From Rheum nobile (Eukaryota; Streptophyta; Magnoliopsida; Caryophyllales; Polygonaceae), in assembly GCA_027886185.1 (NCBI GenBank), contig WOAB01000125.1, positions 1 to 64,000 on the forward strand: DNA of 64,000 nt. Reading direction: 5' to 3'. The position numbers and the translations under genes are program-made. The first letter of the stretch is position 1; every line of letters begins with the position of its first letter. The notes under the pieces are model-generated. The model was not told where the DNA came from. It searched no databases and was given only the letters and a program-made list of their open reading frames with translations. Positions 43,168-54,898 of this stretch are shown here, in pieces.

Positions 43168-44769
43168 TGTATTGTAACACCCCCAAATCTGAACCTATTT
43201 GGAAAGGTATTACCGCCAGTGACCCCGGTGTTCCTTACCGAAGTCACCCAAGGCTTTACCGTTTGAAATACAATCATGAAATACAATTGATACAAAAACA
43301 TAACTTTATTCAATTAAAAACATGAGTCACGGGATTACATCCCAATCCCGAGTAGGATAAACACAGAGTTTGAATACAATACAGCGGAAGTCTTAACACA
43401 AATATTACAAACCAAAGTCTTGACCATCATGGTCAGTGCCCAAAGATCTCAACCTGATTAAAAGCAATTATAAAAAAACATCAACAACATCCGAAAATAT
43501 CTAAAAACCACTGTCATCTTCAAAGTCATTCTAGTCTTCTCATATCTTCGCTCTATCTGATGTGCCGAATCGAACGGATGACACCAGCCAACAATGCAGA
43601 TAACAAATGCGGTTGGTTAGTCTAAATGAATAGACCATGAAAGGGTACAAAGCAGAAGGTTCTAAGTAGTCGTATTAGGTTAGACTTCTCGTCTCTCGAA
43701 TAATAATCGAGTACGCTTGTCAACCACCATACTTTACTTAAATATGACAAAAGGCATGCATAAGAGAAGATCCTGGAAGACTGAATCTTCACAGAAATCG
43801 ACCCGAAAGAAGACTCCAACGGAAGTGAGTCTTAAGGAAATATGACAAATCTGGAACGTTTAAAGAGTCAGACATCAGTGATTTAAAAGTTGACTTAGAT
43901 GTTTCGGTTCACGACCACCCTCACCGCTTACAGCGAATCCAGACTGGAAAGAGAACGTACTCTGATCAAAAGTCGAGACGAGCTTTCCTAGCTGCACTAT
44001 TTACTTAGCTGCACTACTCGCCAAAGGTATATTAATTAAGTGCACTTGGGCACCTTATCTTATTTAAATTCCAAAAACGAGCATCTCGTTATAAGCTTTT
44101 AAATGTATACACCACCAAGGTACGATACATCTTGATATGCGTTTCTTGAGATTGATGCACACCGAAAGGGATGAGATCCCGAGAATTGTGACACCAGCTA
44201 AGTGTCATGTCTCTACACTCTTGTAATAGAGACCGGTCATGACCTTAGAATGGTATTAGGTGGGGACGAGCCACCCCTCTACCTGATTATAAAGAAACGA
44301 CTGGACTGAGTCCAAGTAACGTTCCTAACTACTAGTGCTAACTAAACAGTTCGAGCACAACAATAGTTCAGGATAAATTCTCATAAATGCCCTCAAGGCG
44401 ATATAAATAACAGCGTTGTTCTAACAGATATACAACCTATTATAATATCATAGTTACAGCTTCCAAAACAGTTTATAAAACCAATTAATCATTCCAAATT
44501 AATTAATCAGATAAACAACTGATAATTAATGTAAATATGGAACGATGAACAAGAGCGAACCGCCACTTGCCTTAATCCGCAGAGTTTGACGAAGCCTAAC
44601 GACGGGATTCTGGGCTTGATACAGGGACAACTCTGGTAACAAAGATTCCTTCGGATCGACCCATACAGAAACCCTTAGTTAGATTCGACATAAACGGACA
44701 AAATAACGAAAGGAATCGAAATGAACGACGTCCGAACGACGACCACCAAAGCCGAGGCCTAACTAGGCC

Positions 44770-44865
44770 ATTAGCCTTCTGGCGGCGGTCGCTGGCGGCC
44801 TTACGGCGGGCGCCGTGTTCATGGCGGCGGTCGCCGCCTTCATCACGGCGGGCGCCATCGGAAAA
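44770..44865. repeat. GGCGGTCGCC word island, downstream of solo-LTR TATA
   Basis: GGCGGCGGTCGCTGGCGGCC, CGGCGGGCGCCG, GGCGGCGGTCGCCGCC and CGGCGGGCGCC in 96 bases. It lies about 235-330 bases downstream of the TATA box. Confidence 0.85.
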
Positions 44866-45214
44866 TAAAATCCGAGAACAGAAACTCACCGACGGCGAGC
44901 GATTGGTTTCCTCTTGCCTTGCTTTGGATTCTAGGCGTCTAAGGGCCTCCAAGGCTTCCTCTAGCAACTAGAAACGACACCAATGTGGGCTCCGGCGAGC
45001 AACTTTAGAACTCCGACGAGGGACCACAACTCTGGCGAGAAGAATTTGAGGATTTGAGCTTCTGATTGTGCTCAAATCTATCCCCAAACACTCCAATTTA
45101 TAGCCCAACGATCCAGGGGAAGCAATGATGGCAGCCAAGCGACGTGGAGGGCCATCAACGGCGCTGTCAGATCTCGCCGGCGAGTACATGCCTAGCCCCC
45201 TGCTAGTCTACGGC

Positions 45215-45410
45215 GGTCGTCGCGATCCTCTCCAGGTCGCCGCTGCCTAGGCCCCATGGCGGCGGGCTGATGGCGGCGATCGCCGCTTCTGGCGGCGGTC
45301 GCCGCATCCTAGGGACACTTGTCCCTGTAGCTGGCGAAGGAAGGCGCCAAGAAGCTGCTGGCGGCGGTCGCCGCCATACCCACGGCGGGCGCCGCCAGGT
45401 CAGCCTTATC
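45215..45410. repeat. GGCGGTCGCC word island, upstream of solo-LTR TATA
   Basis: GGCGATCGCCGC, GGCGGCGGTCGCCGC (twice) and GGCGGGCGCCGCC words. It lies about 110-305 bases upstream of the TATA box, in the position of the TCGCGG island of the LARD LTR. Confidence 0.85.
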
Positions 45411-45811
45411 TGGTGGCTTATGGATAATCTTGGCTTAACCCGGGATAAAATAATCGTACACGAACGAGTATTAAGTCCCAAAGTACATCGTCTGTATTTT
45501 ATTTCACTGAGAAAAATATTACAGAGATAGAGCATATTACAGAATGTCTCAAACTATCTGAAATTGACCCGACGTACACAACGGGCGTTCGGAAAAAATC
45601 CCAAAATTCCCAAAATATCCTTACAGAAATACAGGGTATCACATGTATAGTATAATACTATCATGCAATCCACATAATAAAATATGCAATAAAACCTAAA
45701 TATATGTTTGCAAACAAAATTTAACCCCTCTCCCCTCAAAGCAAATTACAAGCCCATCTACTTCTACCCCCTCCTCCTCGGCATCTTCTTGTTTAAAGGG
45801 TCTTGCTCTGT

Positions 45812-48181
45812 TCATGAAATCGTCCTCAACTCATTGAGATCACTACTAAGGATAGTATGCATGTTTTGAAATCTCATCTTGTTCAATTTGTTCCTCTCTT
45901 CCTTTTTTATTCCAATTTTGAAGTTTGACATACCATTGCCTTCATATTTTTCCATATGCCCAATGACGAATACACCACAATCACTGTTGTTCATTATATT
46001 CCTCCAAGGCATTGGTAGGAGTTCTGTCTTTAGAACATCCTCACGCATAAAAGGAGCAACCTTATTATCCAGACCATTCAGCTCCCTGAGTTTTATAAAA
46101 ATCTCCCTCTATAATGATTAAAAAATATCAATTGGTGAACAGCACAAATACATTTTTTTCTAGGCGTCATAAGCAATTGTTAAAGTTAAAACCATGTAAC
46201 TAACATAATATGATGCGCATTCAAGTAAATATATTTAGATCAATCCTACTGAGTACATACAAAGCACATTCTATGGACACATGAAACACATCTTATTTAA
46301 CATGGAAAACATTTGTTATCAATAATACAACACATTCGATGATTCAATACGAAGCACATTCTATTGATACATGAAGCACATCCTATCCTTCCAATGAAGC
46401 ACAATTATTATAACTCATACAATACATTTAGAAAACTCTAGGATGCATAACCTATAATAAACCTAATGGGACATAATACACAAAAAAGGATGATAATGCA
46501 CTTGAAAAACTTACCATGCTAGTATGGAATGTCTCATACTTGATCTCCATTGGAGCGTCATAATCTAAGTTGTCAATCATATCAAACCTTGGGTTCTTGA
46601 CGTTTACCACTAATTGCAACACATACAAACAATAAAATACACAATTTAAATTTTTAGTTGGGCAAATATAATGATATTAAATTTTACAATATCTTTTATC
46701 AAACAAATTTGCTATGTTTCTTTGGGTTGATAATTTCTTAAATACAAATAAGCTATATAATGTTTTGTTTATTTTAAGGAAAATACAATTATTTATGTTT
46801 ATAGAGTTTAATTTTAAGGAAGATACAATCATTTATATTTATAGATCAACTGATATTTGACTTTTTATATTATCAATTCTAAAGAATAACAAATACATTT
46901 CTCTAAGTTTTTGAATTTAGGACATGTTGAAACAATTTGGAAATTAAGGATTTGGATAAAGAAATCAATTTAGGGATTTGGATTATGATTGAACCAACTT
47001 AGGGATTTAATTGAAAATTAGAGTTTATGACCCAAATTTAGGAAATTGAAGACTAGAATTTGGGGACTTATGTAGCACCATGATTTAGACATTTGATATT
47101 ATTAAATCATCTAGATTATTACCCTTTTGTATTTTACTTTCATTTAACTTTGCAATTCAATATAATCGGCTCATTACAGTAGTAATTATGTTTTATATTT
47201 TAGTCTAGACATAACAAGAAACTTACAAGAAAGCATTTCGACAAATTTCGATTACTACTTTTGTATATTGCTTATCAAGGATGCTACTTTTGTATATTCT
47301 GATAAACTTAGCCTCCACTAAATCAAAATCTAGCGTCCTCTCCTGACAGTCATCACCTTCAATCATAAAATGATAAAAAGCAACAAAAGGATATAGATAC
47401 ACATAAATATTAAGACTAGAAAATCAAATTCATAAATACATATTAAACTTTTGTTATAAATACTAGTTGTGCGTTTGGACAAAAGAATTTGAGAGAAGAC
47501 GCATCGCTCCTCGTGTCTTCACTATAGTTCAAGATCCTTCACCACACATCAAGAATGATAGAGTCGATGAATTCATCAATCTTCATCGACTCAAGCATCT
47601 CTCTAGTTACTACAAGATCCTTGAACTAGAAGACAACCTCCTTACAAAAAAGTTAATAGATTAAAAATATGTTGTTAAAGTTGCAATCAACATAATCTAA
47701 TTTATAGTGCACAATTTCACATAGAGATGGAGCACATTAAATAGTGTTACAGTGTACTATTAAGCTTAACAATGAAGCACATGAGGTGATAAGACTAACT
47801 CAAATAACCTTGATTCATAGTGACTATGAAAGGAGATATCATGTAGAAAACTTACATCCCCTTTGAAGCCTATGGGTTTTTTCACCTTCAACACTTTAGA
47901 TTTGGCCTTTCCCTTCACTATTTTTGTTAGGGCAGACTTCTCCTCTTTGATTTTGGGCTACTATATCTGGCCTTCCTAGATTTTTTTGCCAATGTGTTTC
48001 TTTTCACTGTCAGAAATCGATTTTTTGTTTTTACTTTTTTCTTTAACTTCGATTTTACCTTTGTATCCTATCTGCTTCTTCTTCTTTCGCTCCTAGGCTC
48101 ATCCTCTTTCCTCTTCCTTTTGTCTCCACTCTTCATCAGCCTCGATTCCTTACCGCCTCTAAGAACTTCCATTTCTAGGGT
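45812..48181 (-). pseudogene. C48/Ulp1-like cysteine protease remnant of the MULE
   Basis: Exon-like segments on the minus strand: an N-terminal basic part from the ATG at 48181 (KSGDKRKRKEDEPRSERRR, about 48070-48181); about 47270-47340 (ERTLDFDLVEAKFIRIYK); about 46516-46610 (VVNVKNPRFDMIDNLDYDAP, with the Asp of the catalytic triad) and 45812-46110 (NSDCGVFVIGHMEKYEG, with the catalytic Cys). This is the order of a SUMO-protease (peptidase C48) domain. The catalytic His exon was not identified. Similar proteases ride in some plant MULEs and are not needed for their movement so far as known. Broken frames in the N-terminal part indicate decay. Confidence 0.7.
46140..46510. repeat. GAAGCACAT word array in a C48 intron
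   Basis: Words GAAGCACAT, GCACATTCTA and ACACAT recur (for example near 46261, 46290, 46353, 46374, 46397). The array lies between two exon-like segments of the C48 gene, where an intron is predicted. A smaller group is at 47690-47800. Confidence 0.65.
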
Positions 48182-48536
48182 TTTACAAAGGTTCAGAAGG
48201 GCAAAAATGGTATTGAGAGTATATGGAAGTTGAGAGGGCGGTTCAAGGGTTGAACCATAGGGCAAAAATGGAATTGAGAAAGTAGATTGATGGAAGTTGC
48301 AGATGGCCGTTCAGAGGTGAATTAATGGAGGATTGAGCTTTCAGAGGGAAGTTGGGAGCGGTTTTGGGTAATAATTTGCCTCAGCTAAAATCAATTTCAG
48401 CATGAAACATGTAAATTCAGTTTTTAATTATAGGATATTAATTAAACATGATTTAGTTTACCTTTTTGTGATTCCAAAACAACCAAAAGAAAAGGGAAAA
48501 TGACAAATGAATTTACTTTTTTTATTATTATGAAAA

Positions 48537-48966
48537 TAGGGACTTTGGACATTGATGCAATTTTTTTGGATTATTAACCCCTAAGTAGATACCCATACAA
48601 TAAAAAATAGGTATTTATGCTAATTCCAAAATTCATTGACTAAAGGTGTAATGTAATTACTGTGGAGGCCTATTTTTTGCTAATTCAGGAATAAAGAATT
48701 TGAAAAACTAATAGCACTCTTCAAATGTATATAAAATAAAAAATTCCAAAATTCATAGGGACATTGGGCATTGATGCATTTTTTTGGACTATTAACCCCA
48801 AAGTAGATACCCATACAATAAAAATTAGGTATGTATGCTAATTCCAAAATTCATTGACTAAAGGTGCAATGTAATTATTATGGATGCCTATTTTTTGCTA
48901 ATTCATGAATAAAGAATTTGAAAAGCTAATAGCACTCTTCAAACGTATATAAAACAAAAAAAATGC
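48537..48966. repeat. Direct repeat of about 215 bases
   Basis: Two copies, about 48537-48756 and 48759-48966, share TTGATGCA(A)TTTTTTTGG, AGTAGATACCCATACAATAA, AATTCCAAAATTCATTGACT and TGCTAATTCA. They differ at scattered sites. Origin unknown; perhaps a duplicated MULE end. Confidence 0.8.
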
Positions 48967-49132
48967 TATACATATACTGCCGCATGTGCACAACATAAAC
49001 GATTTGAAGTTTTAGGGTTTGTTTAGTAAATAATGTTTATCCTCATGTTGATGTTAATACTTAATTCGGTAAAATATACTTATTAATACTTAAAAATTAA
49101 AACTTTTTGACAAAAAATTCCTTAAAGTTTTT

Positions 49133-49387
49133 GGGGTTTGTTTATCAGCTAATTTATAAAGCCATTATTTGTAATAATGTAATTACATTAAATAAATGTG
49201 TTTGGCTCAATAAATATTTATATGAGAGAAGTATTTTTTTTCACTAACACATTTCCCAAAAATTCCCTTATATTAATTTAAAAGTATACTATTTATGCAC
49301 AAATTTCAATGTTAAATAACCTTGTTTTTCAAAAAACCTACATTATTTGTTATAATGCCATTATAAATTGTACGGACAAACAAATCC
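49133..49387. mobile_element. MITE-like inverted repeat
   Basis: The left end GGGGTTTGTTTATCAGC-TAATTTATAA-GCCATTATTTGT is matched in reverse complement by the right end (GGATTTGTTTGTCCG..AATTTATAATGGC.. on the minus strand). The GGGTTTGTTT end is similar to Tourist-type (PIF/Harbinger) MITEs. The flanking 3-base duplication is not clear. Confidence 0.45.
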
Positions 49388-51462
49388 TTGTTCATCAAAA
49401 TTCCGTGCACAACATGTGATTTCTTTTGTTCGTCAAAATCACCACCTTGCATGTATGAAACTATTAGTGTTGGGAGGATTTGCTCTATCGAAAGGTGGTC
49501 AACCAAAACCCGATCCGAACATAAAGTAATAATGGTCATTGAAACCGGGCGAAGGATCTAAAAAAAATCACCACCTTGCACGTGAAGTGCACGTGACTTT
49601 TTTGGAGGAAAAGTACGAAGATCCTCTCTCTAGCCCGATGAAGCCAGACTCGTTGAACCCTAGCTCCTGCTCCTTATTCCCAGTGGCGACTCAACAGCAT
49701 CTTGTGGTCTGGCGCTAGGAAGGTCGTCTTGTGCGTCGGTGGTCTAGTCCGGTAGGGCCGATGTTGAGGAGGCACGTTGTGGTCGCGTTCATCCGCCGTT
49801 GTTGGAAAGGCCGTTGTCGGTGATTTTGAACAAGGTTGGTTTAATTGTCCTTCTCTTGTTTCATCCGAATTCATGTGGTTTAATCCTTCGCCTTTTTCAG
49901 TTGTATGCCTAATTGATTTAGGGCTAAGTTATATGGCATAATCGTTAGTTAATATTTGTCTTTGAATTTGGGGTAAATATATTGAGTACTTGGTTGTAAC
50001 TTAAGGGTTTGTTTTGTGACTTCTGGGTTTGCAAAGAAATCGTTTTGGCATATTTCTGTGAGCATATAAATGACCCTCCGTGGTGAAATAACCTAATTCA
50101 CTGGTTCCCTATTACATGCAATTACTTCTGTAGTGGCACACATGGGGACAAATGCTTCTGAAAAATAAATTAAGACCTTTATAAATCCAAGGAGAAGAGC
50201 CATTATGAATATACCATTGTAGTTCCACCAATAAAGATATAAGATTATTTATAAACATCTTTTCTTAATATCTAACACATACATCGTACCCACTGCCTGC
50301 ATATATGAGTTCATTAAATATATTAAATCTTGATTCGGCAATTATGCTTAGCTTATAGCTGACTACATAGAACCTTTTCTAAGTAGTGCTACTTCTGCTC
50401 AGGATTATCAATCACGACTACTTCTGCCGAGATTGAGAGTTCAACTTTATTAAACATGTCCTTAGTGGTTTCTTTCGCAATTTTGTAGCTCTGCCTTGGG
50501 AAAAAAATACCCCATGTAGTGTATATACAAAAGTTTTAACATAGCTCTGCCACTAGAAGTTCAGCTTCTTCATCAATTTTGCATCAAGTTCAGCTTCTTC
50601 TTAATGAGCTTGTTCATCAGTTTTCAAGTTTAACTTCTTCATCAATTCCTAAGTTTAACTTCTTCATCAGTTTTGCATCAAGTGCAGCATGAAAATTTAA
50701 TGAGCTTCTTCATCAGTTTTCAAGTTGCCCAGAAGTTCAGCTTCCATAGTTGATCTGCGCTCAGTTTTCAAAGAAGCTATTTCCGACACAAGTACAAATG
50801 TTTTGGCATGTAATGAATATATTTAATCATAATAGGTCTAGTTTCAATAGTTGTTTTGCACTTAGTAAACTAAAGTTTTGTGAATATATTTTTACATACT
50901 TGGCATTTGATGATATTGAGCCAGATTCTTGAATATATTGAAATCTTATAGTTAGTTAGCACATAAGTGTGGCTACAATATCTAAATTTGTAAGAAATAG
51001 CGAAGTATTGAGCATAAATGTAGCAATTTCGTATTGGCATTTGATGAAATTAAGCCACATTTTAAGCGAAAGAATTTGGGCCTGATGCTGATTCTGTAAC
51101 AACAGTGTTACTCTATGTTTCTCTATGATATTGAGCCACATTTCAAGCTAAAGAAATTTCGTATTGGCATTTGATGATATTGAGACACATTTAGATATTT
51201 GGAAGTGCGAAAAATAGTGTTTCTCTATGTGTCTGTTTAAGGTTCTGTTGTTATTGATTTTGATTTGTGCGTTCTGATGGTATTGCTTTCAGTTTGGCGT
51301 ATATTAGTTGGTATTGCTTTTTTTAATGGAAAGAGGAGGTTTGAGCTTGCAGATTTGAAAACCTCACAATTGATTTGTGCTTTTGTCATGCATTTTAATG
51401 TGAACATTGTTGTGTCATGTGTTTGCAAATAATATTAGGACATGGATGAACAAAATATAGAT
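49388..51462. other. Non-coding stretch before the Harbinger genes
   Basis: The segment 49600-49900 is GC-richer and may be a 5' leader or first exon of the Harbinger unit; no reliable frame is seen. From 50550 to 50740 the words CTTCTTCATCA(G/A)TTTT and AAGTTCAGCTTC recur, and from 51030 to 51200 ATTTCGTATTGGCATTTGAT is repeated with AAATTAAGCCACATTT-like segments. These are local duplications. No gene. Confidence 0.45.
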
Positions 51463-52534
51463 ACCTAAATTTGAAAGGGAAAGGAACAGGAAAAGGGAAG
51501 GCCATAGCAAAGGAAAAGTCATTCCACGGGACTAAGCCGCTTACACTTGTTTTTTTGGAAGTCTTAAGATTTCTTAAAAGAAAGAATGGGTACGATGTCC
51601 CCTTCGTATGGGCCGAGACATGTGCAGAATTTGAGAAGAGGGCAAAGAAGGCTATAACGCCTAAAGTTTCCCAAGACAAATATAAGAAAATTATGTTGCA
51701 TCTAGGGGAAAATAAGGCACATGGAGACTGGTCATTTAGTTGCGGAGGAAGAATAGTGGCATAAGAAAAGAAGGGTACGATTATAGTGTATTTCTTTTAT
51801 CCTCGTTTTTTTTCATACATGTATGCTTTATATTTTATAACTAATACAATGTATTTTTTTAGGATTTAGGTGATACGCATAGCACATTCAGAAGGAAAGG
51901 GGCCAAAGCGAAGATAAGTGATATGTGGGACGACATTTATTCCGAACTGGTGGCGTTTGGGAAGCACGTTGTTGCTGCAACGATGGAACCTGGTTTAGTT
52001 CCTCTGTCTGTTGATGATGAGGTTATCCACTCTAAGGATGATGATTTCCTTGAGCGTCAATTGGATAAAGATGTTGAAGAGGACAATAATGACTTTATGC
52101 ATCCCTTGGATACTCAATCGGGCACATATGGGAAGAAAAAAAAGACAGTCAAAGGGCAAATCCCATACATGGAAACTGAAAGGCAATCCCAGCAAAAGAG
52201 GAGAAGGCAATCGCCAGCAGCGACCTTGTATAATGAACATTTGGCATCAATGGAAGAAATTGGTAAGCAAATGTTGACTTTGATGAAGAGTAATTTTGAA
52301 GCTAGTAATGTAGGTGATGACACCTCGGGGAATGAGCCATCGTACAACAACGATGTTGAGGTGCTTGAACGACTTGTTGATAGTGGTCTCTTAGAAGGGG
52401 GATCCGAAGTTTGGTGTTTTGCCATGGCCGGGCTAGACAAGCCAGCTAGACGTCGCATTTTTGTGAAGATAAAGAACAATGATTTCAAGGTCAAATGGCT
52501 GGCGTACGAGTACGCAAGGGATGGTAGAGCATAG
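51463..52534 (+). pseudogene. Harbinger ORF1, MYB/SANT-like protein remnant
   Basis: Two exon-like segments: 51463-51762, with FHGTKPLTLVFLEVLRF and KVSQDKYKKIMLHLGE; and about 51865-52534, with MWDDIYSELVAFGKHVVAAT, a KKKKTVKG basic patch, QQKRRRQSP, and DLVDSGLLEGGSEVW-like and FKVKWLAYEYARDG C-terminal segments. Plant PIF/Harbinger elements encode a MYB/SANT-like DNA-binding protein (ORF1) beside the transposase; it helps recruit the transposase to the element ends in the nucleus. The MYB/SANT call is by layout, as the Trp residues are not all clear. The second exon is open and the first has a stop near its start. Confidence 0.6.
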
Positions 52535-52749
52535 ATACAGTGGTTCCCTTGTATTTGCAAAAGTGTACTCTTTCATGTTTGATTTGTCTTTGTATTTGTT
52601 GTTGAGATTTCTTTGTATTTGGAGTTCTGTTATATGTTGAGATGTTTTCGTAAAGCATATTTGTGTATTGTTTGTTAATTAATACTTGGACATTCATTTG
52701 GGGTTTATATTATGCTTTAATATGGAGTTTACTTTCAATTGTTACAGGA

Positions 52750-54261
52750 TATTACAGACCCTAAGATAATGGCTGACCAACTCAAAAAAGTAAAGAACAA
52801 ACTTAGGAAAAGAGATGCCTGAAAGAAGTGATATCCTCGTTACAAGCTATGGTTGGACATAAATGTACAAATTCTTACAGTTTATCAACAAAGGTACATC
52901 AGTAAGGTCCCTTGTTTTAATTATGACTTTACTAGGTACATGTGGATGAGAGAAATCATGGACTCGGCATCAAATATGCGGTGCCTCAATGCATTTAGAA
53001 TGTAACGACATGTCCTCCAAAACTTGGGTATGGCGTTGGAGAAATACGGGCTAAAATCTTCTCAATATATGATCGTATTAGAGAAAGTGTGAGTGTTTCT
53101 ATACACAATTGCTCTAGGACAATCCAATAGAGCTGCATATGAACGTTTTCAGAGATCATGAGTCATAGTTAGTTGTGTATTTCACCAGGTATTGGATGCA
53201 TTACTTGGTCGGAGATTCGGATTACGGGTCTTGTACGAAAAGTCTTACAATCCCGTGATCAAAATTTCACTACAGTTCCTAACAAAATTCAATCACAAGA
53301 CAGATATGGCATTTTTAAGGTATGTGCTTAATGTCTTGATATAGTGTTATGTTTAATACGGGTGCAATAATTAATTTACTTTCATAGAACTTATACAATA
53401 TACACAAATTACATAATTTAATGTTCTCCATCAACATTTATTCCAATAAAGCTCTTTTATAATTAGACCTCTAATGGAACTTGTAGGGGACGATTGGCTG
53501 CATTAATGGGAATCACATAGATGCATGTATACCAGAACACGAGCAATATCCATAATCCGGACAAAAAAAATTGCTCGTTTAATGTCATGGTCATGTGCGA
53601 CTTTGACATGTATTTGACATTTGTTTTGATCGGGTGGGAAGGGAGTGCACATGATGCGCGAGTGTTCGACCATGTTGTAAAAACGTCAAGCCTTAACTTT
53701 CCACACCCATCGGTAGGTAACCTTTTCAAACCCTAGATTTGTTCAAATTCGATTTACAGTTAACACAAATTCGTTGTTGCTATCATTTGTTTTGGTTTTT
53801 AGGTCGTTATTATCTACTGGACAACAGATACCCATATAGAGAAGAGTACATGGTGCCATATTTAAAAGTGAAATATATAAATCGCAATTCAAGAGGGAGA
53901 TTCCAAAAAATGTTAAGGACACGTACTACGATATAAATCGCAATTCAAGAGAAGAGTACATGGTACCATTGAGCGATGCTTTTGGTGTCCTAAAAAAAGA
54001 TGAAAGATTTTTAATGATATGTCGAGATACAGTATTGAAACACAAAATGAGATTATTCTAGCATGTTTTGGCCTCCATAACTTCATTCTACAGCACACGT
54101 ACTACGATACACTATTTGAAGACAACGAGGACTTCAAAGAAGTTTTTCAAGGTCGAGAAGATGAAGGCAACGATGACATTCTTGGAGGCATGGGTCAATT
54201 AAGAGTGGCATTGCACGTGAAATTTGGAACAACAAAGCAAGGTTTTGTTGATGATTCATAG
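52750..54261 (+). pseudogene. PIF/Harbinger transposase remnant
   Basis: Segments in shifting frames: an N-terminal LEKYGLKSSQYM piece and YTIALGQSNRAAYERFQ (about 52960-53160), VSRYFTKVLDALL-like and YNPVIKISLQFLT (about 53170-53300), IGCINGNHIDACIPEHEQYP (about 53487-53550), MCDFDMYLTFVLIGWEGSAH (53591-53665), YYLLDNRYP (about 53807-53840) and ETQNEIILACFGLHNFI (about 54025-54085). These are DDE_4-type transposase blocks. The first catalytic Asp (usually in IGAIDGTHI) is Asn here. The later two acidic positions remain. Frameshifts and stops separate the blocks. Confidence 0.8.
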
Positions 54262-54898
54262 CATGATAAAATTAAAGAAATAGTTTGTATAGTTGTATCA
54301 AAGGGAGGAAAAATATCCTAGAGAATTTCAAGGTTGATGTTTATTTAGGGTAAGCCCGTAAAAATCCCTCTCTATCTTCTAGGTTATTTTGATAAATTTC
54401 AAAAGATAACTTTGACTGGTGTTTTCTCGTATCTTTGTTATATTTAGATAGTATGCTACATCAATCTGCCTTCTATTATGATGCTAAGTGAAGTGGGAGA
54501 TAACTTTGGATTTCCTCGGTCGTTTAGAGTACTCCTAAAGTCATAACAATTTTCTTTATCAAGACGCCAAATGAGGTGGGAGATGACTATATTTGTTTAG
54601 ATTGTTAAGTTAATACTAAGAATGGAATAAAAAACAAACAAGAAGGCTTTCATAAAACAATGCTCAATTAGTTATGCAATTGCCTTACATCAATATTTCC
54701 CCTTAAAAGGTACAAAATGACAATTGCCTTTCATTATGCCAACTACTTGTAGCCTGCACCCTAACAGTTCATAACAACTCCATGCATACATGATACAAAA
54801 TGGAAAACATTAATGCCTAACTATTAACAATTTATGCATAAAGTTACAAAATGGCGTACAACAACATAACATGTCCTAATACCATCACATTCTGCACA
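54262..54898. other. Non-coding stretch after the Harbinger transposase
   Basis: AT-rich, no supported gene. AGGTGGGAGATGACTAT and AAGTGGGAGATAACTTT at about 54490 and 54572 are related short repeats. The element's right TIR was not found. Confidence 0.4.

Larger units (their letters stand above)
43173..45643 (-). repeat. Solo LTR related to the LARD family
   Basis: A 2471-base sequence starting TGTAACACCCCC and ending GGGTATCACA, with a perfect target duplication TGTAT at 43168-43172 and 45644-45648. It shares several blocks with the LARD LTRs, such as GATGTGCCGAATCGAACGGA, GGTTGGTTAGTCTAAATGAA and GAGCGAACCGCCACTTGCCT. TATA box on the minus strand near 45098-45104 (GGCTATAAATTGG). Two islands of GGCGGCGGTCGCCGCC-type words lie at 44770-44865 and 45215-45410. 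No internal region: a recombination product. Confidence 0.92.
41520..48500. mobile_element. MULE with FAR1-like transposase and C48 protease remnants
   Basis: A FAR1/FHY3-like transposase C-terminal half (41543-42739, plus strand) and a C48/Ulp1-like protease (45812-48181, minus strand) lie tail to tail, with GCACAT-word arrays between and inside them. Mutator-like elements that carry Ulp1-type proteases are known in plants. The element is split by a solo LTR (43173-45643). Its left end is cut off by the Athila LTR. TIRs were not found, so the span is approximate. Confidence 0.6.
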
